Source of the DNA: JAQGMJ01 sp036271855
Lineage (GTDB): Bacteria; Pseudomonadota; Gammaproteobacteria; Burkholderiales; JAEUOS01
Direction: 5' to 3'
Length of the DNA stretch: 13,872 nucleotides
NCBI GenBank assembly: GCA_036271855.1
Contig: DATAZV010000233.1
Coordinates: 1 to 13,872 of the forward strand
Shown here in pieces: positions 9,080 to 13,872 of the stretch (its first letter is position 1; every line of letters begins with the position of its first letter). Below the pieces are notes generated by a model. That model saw nothing but the letters and a program-made list of their open reading frames with translations. It did not search any database and was not told where the DNA came from. The position numbers and the translations under genes were made by a program.

Positions 9080-10351
9080 ATGTTCATCGGCATTGACTTT
9101 GGTACTTCGAATTCGGCGGTCGCTGCCGCCGACGGCGCCTTGGTGTCGCTGGTGCCGCTGGAAAACGGCGAAGCCAGCATGCCGACGGCACTGTTTTTCA
9201 ACGCCGAAGAGCATCGCACGGCTTTCGGGCGCCAGGCGATACGCGAATACACCGAAGGAATCGAAGGCCGCCTGCTGCGCTCGATCAAGAGCGTGCTGGG
9301 CGGCCCGCTGATGGAAGAGAAGACCCTGGTGGCCGGGCGGGCGACCGGGTTCGACGAGATCATCGCGTTTTATCTCGGCCATCTGCGGCGCCTGGCGCAA
9401 GCGCACCTGGGACATGAACTCACGCAGGTGATCATCGGCCGCCCGGTTCATTTTGTCGATGACGATGCGAAGCGCGACGCCGCCGCCCAGGCCGCGCTCA
9501 AGCGCGCGGGCATAAGCGCGGGCTTTCGCGAGGTGGCTTTCCAGTTCGAGCCGATCGCCGCGGCACTGGACTACGAACTGGGCCTCGCCGAAGAGGAAGT
9601 GGTGCTGGTGGTGGACATCGGCGGGGGCACTTCCGACTTTTCGGTGATCCGCCTGGGGCCGGCGCGCAGCAAGCAGGCCGAGCGCAAGGACGACATCCTC
9701 GCCAGCGGCGGTGTCCACCTGGGCGGGACCGACTTCGACCGCCAACTGAGTCTGGCCACGGCGATGCCGCCCCTGGGTTACGGCAGCGCGGCCAAAGGCG
9801 GGCGCATCGTGCCGGCCTCGATCTACTTCGATCTCGCCACCTGGCACAAGATCAACTTCCTGTATTCGAACAAGGAGATGTACGCCGCCGAGCAATTGCG
9901 TTTTTACTACGAGGATGCGGCCCTCCACGCGCGCCTGATGGAGGTGCTGAAGCAGCGTCTGGGACACCAGATCGCCGGGCGCGTGGAGGCGGTGAAAATC
10001 GCGGTGGCCGACGGTGGACAGGCGGCGCTGAATCTGGAAATGGTCGAGGCGGGACTGTCGGTCGCGGTGCAGGAGGGAACCTTGCACTCGGCAATCGACG
10101 AGGACGTGGAGCGGATCGTCGATACCGCGCAGGAGACGCTGAAGGCCGCGGGCATTGCGCCGGAATCGCCGCTGACGCTGTATTTCACCGGGGGTTCAAC
10201 CGGGGTGCGGCAATTGCGCGAAGCGTTTCACACGCGCTTTGCCCGCGCCAAGATGGTCAACGGCGACATGTTCGGCAGCGTCGCACGCGGCCTGGGCGTG
10301 CATGCCGCGCGGGTATTCGGCGGGGAAAAGAAAAAGCAGAAAAAGCGCTGA
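9080..10351 (+). CDS. Hsp70-family protein, YegD-like, lacking substrate-binding domain
   Basis: Cytoplasmic Hsp70-family ATPase of 423 residues, similar in layout to E. coli YegD (about 450 residues), a putative chaperone of unknown client. The phosphate-1 loop is GIDFGTSNSAVAAADG at 4-19, the phosphate-2 loop VVLVVDIGGGTSDFSVI at 174-190, and the adenosine motif LYFTGGSTGVRQLREAF at 367-383. TWHKINFLYSNKEM at 254-267 is a YegD-type segment. After the nucleotide-binding fold there is only a short basic tail (GGEKKKQKKR). The peptide-binding domain and lid of DnaK are absent, so DnaK-like folding activity is not expected. The frame stays open to TTG 8894, but ATG 9080 gives the family N-terminus MFIGIDFGTSNS, so I use it. 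The last codons double as the U-tract of a terminator on the opposite strand. Confidence 0.9.
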   Translation: MFIGIDFGTSNSAVAAADGALVSLVPLENGEASMPTALFFNAEEHRTAFGRQAIREYTEGIEGRLLRSIKSVLGGPLMEEKTLVAGRATGFDEIIAFYLGHLRRLAQAHLGHELTQVIIGRPVHFVDDDAKRDAAAQAALKRAGISAGFREVAFQFEPIAAALDYELGLAEEEVVLVVDIGGGTSDFSVIRLGPARSKQAERKDDILASGGVHLGGTDFDRQLSLATAMPPLGYGSAAKGGRIVPASIYFDLATWHKINFLYSNKEMYAAEQLRFYYEDAALHARLMEVLKQRLGHQIAGRVEAVKIAVADGGQAALNLEMVEAGLSVAVQEGTLHSAIDEDVERIVDTAQETLKAAGIAPESPLTLYFTGGSTGVRQLREAFHTRFARAKMVNGDMFGSVARGLGVHAARVFGGEKKKQKKR

Positions 10352-10372
10352 GGGCTACCAGGCCCCCGGCGC
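10331..10372 (-). terminator. Intrinsic terminator of the thioesterase gene
   Basis: GCGCTGAGGG (10345-10354) pairs with CCCCCGGCGC (10363-10372), nine of ten positions counting one wobble, with an eight-base loop. On the minus strand the stem begins seven bases after the thioesterase stop and is followed by TTTTTC and then a second TTTTT, a textbook rho-independent terminator. The T-runs are the complement of the Lys codons ending the Hsp70-like gene, and the hairpin overlaps its TGA. Confidence 0.75.
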
Positions 10373-10378
10373 TCAAAC

Positions 10379-10885
10379 TCAGGGCTTCGCCGCGTCGAAA
10401 ATCAGGCAGGTGGTGGTGCCGTGCGCCAGCACGCGGCCGGCAGAGTCGGTGATCCGGCCTTCGGCGGTACCGATGCGCTTGCCCACCTGGAGGATTTTTC
10501 CCTCCGCGCGGATACACCCGGTCTTGTCGCTCATGCCGCGGGTCAGGTTGATCTTGTATTCGAGAGTGGTATAGGCCTGTCCGGCGGCAAGCGTGGTATG
10601 CACCGCGCAACTCATGGCGGAGTCGAGCAGGGCGGCGGCGTAGCTGCCGTGGATGGAGCCAATCGGGTTGTAAAAATCGCGCGTCGGCTCGCCTTCGAAA
10701 ACGGCGCGCCCATGCTCGAACTCGACCGGCCAGAAGTTGAGGGTCTTGCCGATCGGCGGGGGCGGAATCTTGCCGTCGAAAATCGCCTGGAAGAACTCCA
10801 GGCCGCTTAAGTGCGCGACTTCGCGCGGGTCGATGGTGCCGTGGGGCGCGAAGGCGCCGCTGCGGCGGACGATGGCTTTGGTCAT
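10379..10885 (-). CDS. PaaI-type hotdog thioesterase
   Basis: Cytoplasmic acyl-CoA thioesterase of the PaaI/hotdog family, 168 residues, which hydrolyses CoA thioesters such as those of aromatic-acid pathways. The core is NPIGSIHGSYAAALLDSAMS at 73-92, with the HG pair at 79-80 and Asp88 in the position of the catalytic acid. AYTTLEYKINLTRGM at 104-118 and GRITDSAGRVLAHGTTTCLIFD at 143-164 complete the fold. The first 50 residues (APHGTIDPREVAHLSGLEFF) form an N-terminal addition seen in the subgroup with FFQAIFDGKIPPPPIG. ATG at 10885 is chosen although its ribosome site is weak, because the open frame back to GTG 10960 would run through the operator region. It is divergent from a MarR regulator, which may control it. 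A strong terminator follows directly. The substrate is unknown. Confidence 0.87.
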   Translation of the reverse strand: MTKAIVRRSGAFAPHGTIDPREVAHLSGLEFFQAIFDGKIPPPPIGKTLNFWPVEFEHGRAVFEGEPTRDFYNPIGSIHGSYAAALLDSAMSCAVHTTLAAGQAYTTLEYKINLTRGMSDKTGCIRAEGKILQVGKRIGTAEGRITDSAGRVLAHGTTTCLIFDAAKP

Positions 10886-10926
10886 GGGCTCGCGCTTTTT
10901 CGAAAATTTGATACCCGGGGCAGGGC

Positions 10927-10955
10927 TTGACGTCCATGGACGTTTAATGTGTAAT
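10927..10955 (+). promoter_or_regulatory. Sigma-70-like promoter of the MarR gene
   Basis: TTGACG (10927-10932), a 17-base spacer and TGTAAT (10950-10955) make the best promoter in the window. Transcription would start near 10962, inside the palindromic block that follows, which fits autoregulation by the MarR protein. Confidence 0.65.
10930..10943. repeat. Perfect 14-base palindrome in the promoter spacer
   Basis: ACGTCCATGGACGT reads the same on both strands. It starts in the -35 hexamer and fills most of the spacer of the MarR promoter, so a protein bound here would block RNA polymerase. It may be a second operator or the main one. Confidence 0.6.
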
Positions 10956-10983
10956 TGCACATGTGTATATGCACATACGATAA
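10954..10983 (-). promoter_or_regulatory. Possible promoter of the thioesterase gene
   Basis: On the minus strand TTATCG (10983-10978) and TGCAAT (10959-10954) are 18 bases apart. The putative MarR operator fills the spacer, so one bound protein could repress both divergent units. The hexamers are imperfect. Confidence 0.3.
10956..10976. promoter_or_regulatory. Putative MarR operator
   Basis: TGCACAT occurs at 10956-10962 and again at 10970-10976, a direct repeat with a 14-base period. Within it ATGTGTATATGCACAT (10961-10976) is an inverted repeat with one mismatched pair per half. Size and position over the expected transcription start are typical of MarR-family operators between divergent genes. 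Confidence 0.55.
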
Positions 10984-10991
10984 AAGCTTAA

Positions 10992-11462
10992 ATGATTCAA
11001 AGCGTTAAATCAAGCCCAGCGGTGGAGGGGGACTATGATCCCGGCTGCACCTGCGTTTATTTGCGCAGTGCGACGCGGCGCGCGACGCGGATCTATGACA
11101 ACCATTTGCAGGCGGCGGGTCTGACCCTGAACCAGTATTCGCTGCTCTCCAGGCTGTCGCGGTATAGCGGCGTGTCGGTGTCGCGCTTCGCTGAAATCAT
11201 GTCGATGGACCGCACCACGCTGACGCGCAATCTGCAGTCGCTGCAGACTGCGGGATGGCTCACCGTTGCGCCCGCCGGGCGCTCGCGCGCCCTGGCGCTC
11301 AGTATGGCCGGGGAGGCCAAGCTGACCGAGTCGATTCCGCTATGGCGTGCCGCGCAGACACGGGTCAACGAACTGCTGGGCACGCAGACGCAGCGCGAGC
11401 TGCACAGCGCGCTGAAGGCGTCGATCCGCAGCCTGGAAAACCGCCAGGCGCCGGGCGCGTGA
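10992..11462 (+). CDS. MarR-family transcriptional regulator
   Basis: Dimeric winged-helix DNA-binding protein of 156 residues, the usual MarR length. These are typically repressors released by small phenolic or CoA-linked ligands or by oxidation. Helix 1 contains CVYLRSATRRATRIYD (21-36). The helix-turn-helix runs from VSVSRFAEIMSMDRTTLTRN (61-80) to LQSLQTAGWL (81-90), and the wing is APAGRSRALALS (93-104). A CxC pair (Cys19, Cys21) lies before helix 1 and might sense oxidants or metals, which is inference. ATG 10992 has no strong Shine-Dalgarno. It faces the thioesterase gene across a palindrome-rich promoter region and is followed after 70 bases by the MFS gene on the same strand. It likely controls itself, the carrier and perhaps the thioesterase. 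Confidence 0.9.
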   Translation: MIQSVKSSPAVEGDYDPGCTCVYLRSATRRATRIYDNHLQAAGLTLNQYSLLSRLSRYSGVSVSRFAEIMSMDRTTLTRNLQSLQTAGWLTVAPAGRSRALALSMAGEAKLTESIPLWRAAQTRVNELLGTQTQRELHSALKASIRSLENRQAPGA

Positions 11463-11532
11463 ACATTTCTCCATCGCTGGCGCCATCCGGCCGGGGCGCG
11501 GCGCAATCAAACAACAACATGCGGGAAACACC

Positions 11533-12756
11533 ATGACGACTTCGACTTCTTCCATCGGCGCGCGCGGCTGGCGCACCCCGCTGGTGGTTCTTCTGGCGGG
11601 TGCCGTGGTGGTCAACATGACCATGGGCGTGCGCCACGGCATGGGCCTGTTCCTCAATCCGGTGACGCAAGACCTGGGGGTGTCGCGCGAGGCCTATTCC
11701 TTCGCGATCGCCTTGCAGAACCTGTGCTGGGGCCTGTTCACGCCGATCCTCGGCGGCATCGCCGATCGCTACGGCGCGGCGCGGGTGATGGTGGTGTCGC
11801 TGGTGGTCTACGCTTTCGGCCTATGGGGTATGAGCGAGGCGCATTCCTCGCTTGCCCTGGTGCTTACCGCCGGGGTGGCGATGGGTTTCGCGCAGGGCGG
11901 CTCGACCTTCGGCATCATCACCGGGGTGGTGGGGCGCTCCTACCCGCCGGCGCAGCGCGCGCAGGCGCTGGCGGTATCGGGCGCCCTGGGGGCTTTCGGC
12001 CAGTTCTACATGATGCCGCTGCTGCAGGGCCTGATCTCCGGCGCCTCGTGGCATATGGCCCTGATGGTGTCGGCGCTGCTGATGCTGATGGTGATTCCGC
12101 TGTCGCTGGCGATGACCGAGCCCTACATCGACCGCTCGACCCTGAAAAAGGGCGGGCTGAAACAGGCGCTGAACGAGGCGGTGCGCGACCCCAGCTTCCT
12201 GCTGCTGTCGATGGGCTATTTCGTCTGCGGCTTCCAGGTGGTGTTCATCGCGGTGCACCTGCCGGTGTACCTGCGCGACATCGGCATGAACGCCAACGTC
12301 GGCGCGCGTGCCCTGGCGGTGATCGCCATCGGCAACATCGTCGGCACTTATCTGTGGGGCATGCAGGGGGCGAAGTATCCAAAGCGGTTGCTGCTGTCCT
12401 CGATTTACTTTTTGCGCGCCATCGTCATCCTGGCCTTCCTGTTCGCGCCCAAGACCGAGGCCACGGTGTACGTTTTCGCCGGTTCCATCGGCGCGCTCTG
12501 GCTATCCACCGTGCCCTTGACCAACGGCCTGGTGGCGGCGCGCTTCGGCGTGGCCTACCTGTCGATGCTTTCGGGCGTGGTGTTTCTCGGCCACCAGATC
12601 GGCTCGTTCACCGGCGTCTGGATGGGCGGTTACCTGTTCGACAAGACCGGCTCCTATTTTTGGGCCTGGATCGCGGCGGCGGCGCTGGGCGTATTCGCCG
12701 GGCTGATCCACTTGCCGATCAACGAGCGGCCCCTTAGGGCGCTAGCCCCCGCGTAA
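11533..12756 (+). CDS. MFS transporter, OFA/monocarboxylate-like
   Basis: Inner-membrane carrier of the major facilitator superfamily, 407 residues, with about twelve hydrophobic segments (roughly 15-37, 55-77, 83-100, 105-127, 143-165, 173-194, 222-245, 258-278, 287-304, 311-330, 341-366, 376-396). The loop 2-3 signature is GGIADRYGAARVM at 74-86. An Arg in helix 1 (MGVRHGMGLFLNPVTQDLGVS starts at 31) and the central charged loop resemble the oxalate/formate antiporter and monocarboxylate branch, so an organic anion is a likely substrate; direction is unknown. GGGAAA at 11523-11528 precedes ATG 11533. The 70 bases after the MarR gene hold no clear promoter or terminator, so both may share a transcript. 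The last six codons and the TAA are part of a repeat, so the native C-terminus may have been replaced. Confidence 0.9.
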   Translation: MTTSTSSIGARGWRTPLVVLLAGAVVVNMTMGVRHGMGLFLNPVTQDLGVSREAYSFAIALQNLCWGLFTPILGGIADRYGAARVMVVSLVVYAFGLWGMSEAHSSLALVLTAGVAMGFAQGGSTFGIITGVVGRSYPPAQRAQALAVSGALGAFGQFYMMPLLQGLISGASWHMALMVSALLMLMVIPLSLAMTEPYIDRSTLKKGGLKQALNEAVRDPSFLLLSMGYFVCGFQVVFIAVHLPVYLRDIGMNANVGARALAVIAIGNIVGTYLWGMQGAKYPKRLLLSSIYFLRAIVILAFLFAPKTEATVYVFAGSIGALWLSTVPLTNGLVAARFGVAYLSMLSGVVFLGHQIGSFTGVWMGGYLFDKTGSYFWAWIAAAALGVFAGLIHLPINERPLRALAPA

Positions 12757-12811
12757 ACCCAAGGGCGCTAGCCCCCCATAACCTCAAGGCGCCAGCCCCC
12801 GCGTAACCCCA
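12736..12811 (+). repeat. Three tandem imperfect repeats of 25-26 bases
   Basis: Copies lie at 12736-12761, 12762-12786 and 12787-12811. Each starts AGGGCGCTAGCCCCC or the variant AGGCGCCAGCCCCC and ends with a TAA-CCC type segment. The start of each unit forms a small hairpin (GGGC-GCTA-GCCC in copies 1 and 2). Copy 1 begins exactly at codon 402 of the MFS gene and supplies its last six residues and stop; the others are intergenic. They resemble REP-like elements. Confidence 0.8.
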
Positions 12812-12824
12812 GCAGGCTGGCGCC
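12788..12824. repeat. Perfect 10-base inverted repeat after the tandem repeats
   Basis: GGCGCCAGCC (12788-12797), inside the third tandem copy, pairs perfectly with GGCTGGCGCC (12815-12824) across a 17-base loop. No T-run follows on either strand, so this is a REP-type or mRNA-stabilising hairpin rather than a clear intrinsic terminator. The rest of the gap to dnaQ (12825-12896) is GC-rich with TTATCTT near 12859 as a poor -10-like element. Confidence 0.65.
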
Positions 12825-12896
12825 GGCCAGAGGGGGCGCTGAGGCCGGGCGCGGTGTGTTATCTTCGGCGCATCCATGCAATCCCACGCAGCATCA

Positions 12897-13592
12897 ATGA
12901 ATCGCCAGATCGTACTCGACACCGAAACCACGGGCCTGGAGCCCGCGCAGGGGCACCGCGTCATTGAAATCGGCTGCGTCGAGCTGATCAACCGGCGCCT
13001 TTCCGGCAACAACTTCCACTGCTATGTGAACCCGGACCGCGACAGCGACGAGGCGGCGCTGGAAGTGCACGGCCTGACCCGCGAATTCCTCGCCGACAAG
13101 CCGCGCTTTGCCGACGTGGCCGAAGAACTGCTGGCTTTTGTCGGCGGTGCCGAGATCATCATCCACAACGCGCCCTTCGACCTGGCTTTTCTCAATGCCG
13201 AACTGGCGCGCTTGAAGCGCCCGGTGTTCATCAAGCAGGTCGCCGGCGTGGTCGACTCGCTGGTGATGGCGAAGGAACTGCATCCCGGCAAACGCAACAA
13301 CCTGGACGCGCTCTGCGAGCGCTATGGGGTTTCCAACGCGCACCGTACCCTGCACGGCGCGCTGCTCGACGGCCAGTTGCTGGCCGAGGTTTATCTGGCC
13401 ATGACCCGCGGGCAGGACGCGCTGGGCATGGACCTGGATGCCGATGAGGCCGCTGCCGGCGGCGATATCGATCATGCCGCGCCCCTGACCACTTTCGTCC
13501 TGGTAGCCTCGGCGGACGAAGAGGCCGAGCACGCCAAGGTGCTGGCCGCGGTCGCCAAGGAAGCCAAGGGTACGCCGGTCTGGGCGGCTTGA
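12897..13592 (+). CDS. dnaQ: DNA polymerase III epsilon subunit (proofreading exonuclease)
   Basis: The 3'-5' exonuclease of the replicative polymerase, which removes misincorporated bases and binds the alpha and theta/HolE-like partners of the core. The product is 231 residues from ATG 12897. Exo I is IVLDTETTGLEP with Asp8 and Glu10. Exo II is HNAPFDLAFLN with Asp95. Exo III-epsilon is HGALLDGQLLAEVY with His153 and Asp158. All DnaQ-type (DEDDh) residues are present. The C-terminal region (LTTFVLVASADEEAEHAKVLAA, ending GTPVWAA) is the part that would contact PolC/DnaE in this group. I prefer ATG 12897 because MNRQIVLDTETTG matches the family; ATG 12876 would add MQSHAAS, and neither has a strong ribosome site. 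rnhA, often adjacent to dnaQ, is not beside it here. Confidence 0.94.
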   Translation: MNRQIVLDTETTGLEPAQGHRVIEIGCVELINRRLSGNNFHCYVNPDRDSDEAALEVHGLTREFLADKPRFADVAEELLAFVGGAEIIIHNAPFDLAFLNAELARLKRPVFIKQVAGVVDSLVMAKELHPGKRNNLDALCERYGVSNAHRTLHGALLDGQLLAEVYLAMTRGQDALGMDLDADEAAAGGDIDHAAPLTTFVLVASADEEAEHAKVLAAVAKEAKGTPVWAA

Positions 13593-13620
13593 ACGACCTG
13601 CAGCAGGGGCGGGCTACAAT
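13589..13620 (+). promoter_or_regulatory. Possible promoter of the last gene
   Basis: TACAAT at 13615-13620 is a good -10 hexamer. TTGAAC at 13589-13594, overlapping the dnaQ stop, is the nearest -35-like element, but the 20-base spacing is too long for a standard promoter. An activator or a weak -35 may be used. A start near 13627 would leave about 60 bases of leader. Confidence 0.4.
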
Positions 13621-13630
13621 GGGCCTGCCT

Positions 13631-13652
13631 GAGGGTCGAACTGAGAGTCGAA
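13631..13652 (+). repeat. Short direct repeat in the leader of the last gene
   Basis: GAGGGTCGAA (13631-13640) is followed after two bases by GAGAGTCGAA (13643-13652), one mismatch in ten. It would lie in the 5' leader of the secreted-protein gene. It may be chance. Confidence 0.35.
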
Positions 13653-13686
13653 AGCGAATACCAATAAACAGACACGGGAGCAGACC

Positions 13687-13872
13687 ATGAACATGAAAAA
13701 AATCGGCTTTGGCTTTGCCTGTATGGCGATCCTGCTGGCTGCGGGTGCGGCGCAGGCCGGCAAGATCAGTGCGGTGCGGGTCGATCCGCCTTCGATTGTT
13801 GCCGGCAGCCAGGCGAAAATCACGGTAGACGGCGAAGACGAGGCGGTCTGCGGCTTGCGGGTGGAATATGGG
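13687..13872 (+). CDS. Secreted protein of unknown function (3' partial)
   Basis: Only the first 62 residues are in the window and the frame is open at the edge. Residues 1-24 are a clear signal peptide: MNMKK, a hydrophobic core (FGFACMAILLAAGAA) and the cleavage site AQA before Gly25. The mature start, ISAVRVDPPSIVAGSQAKITVDG, reads like the first strands of an Ig-like or cell-surface beta-sandwich domain, where 'xPxxVxxGxxxxITV' is common. A Cys is present near residue 56. GGAG at 13677-13680 sits six bases before ATG 13687, so the start is good. The protein is exported to the periplasm or beyond. I do not recognise a family and cannot assign a role. Confidence 0.8.
   Translation, partial: MNMKKIGFGFACMAILLAAGAAQAGKISAVRVDPPSIVAGSQAKITVDGEDEAVCGLRVEYG

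Noticed and set aside
10886..10960. Longer thioesterase start at GTG 10960
   Set aside because: It would translate through the operator and promoter region and adds residues without resemblance to the family.
11724..12737. Gly/Arg-rich 337-codon frame overlapping the MFS gene
   Set aside because: Shadow frame of the MFS gene; no hydrophobic or domain pattern.

Overview
The window looks like chromosomal DNA of a GC-rich betaproteobacterium, most likely Burkholderiales or a close relative. The evidence is the strong GC bias at third codon positions, an orphan Bug/TctC-type periplasmic receptor, a lytic transglycosylase directly coupled to parC, and betaproteobacterial-looking ParC and DnaQ. 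There is no phage, IS element, CRISPR array, tRNA or rRNA gene that I can support. The first gene lacks its 5' end and the last lacks its 3' end.

Left part (2-4230, + strand): a secreted SLT-type lytic transglycosylase overlaps topoisomerase IV subunit A (parC) by four bases (GTGA). A HAD-family type II dehalogenase-like hydrolase follows. The ParC protein carries an unusual acidic, glycine-rich extension of about 85 residues.

Centre-left (4246-7594): a Bug/TctC substrate-binding protein (- strand) is divergent from a two-gene unit, a seven-bladed-propeller lactonase and a PrpF-family isomerase that overlap by ATGA. Together they suggest capture, lactone opening and double-bond isomerisation of an unknown organic acid, possibly a tricarboxylate.

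Middle (7658-10885): a small protein with a histone-H1-like Lys/Ala tail converges on a DDAH/arginine-deiminase-like amidinohydrolase. That gene is divergent from a YegD-type Hsp70 lacking a substrate-binding domain. The Hsp70 gene converges on a PaaI-type hotdog thioesterase, and a good intrinsic terminator for the thioesterase uses the poly-A Lys codons at the end of the Hsp70 gene as its U-tract.

Right part (10886-13872): a compact regulatory region with a promoter and several palindromes separates the thioesterase from a MarR regulator and an MFS carrier. Three tandem repeats form the last six codons and stop of the MFS gene and run into a strong hairpin. Then come dnaQ (Pol III epsilon, proofreading) and the start of a secreted protein of unknown function.

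I see no convincing entirely new system. The items most worth checking are the Bug/lactonase/PrpF unit, the MarR operator region, the basic-tailed small protein and the repeats built into the MFS gene end.
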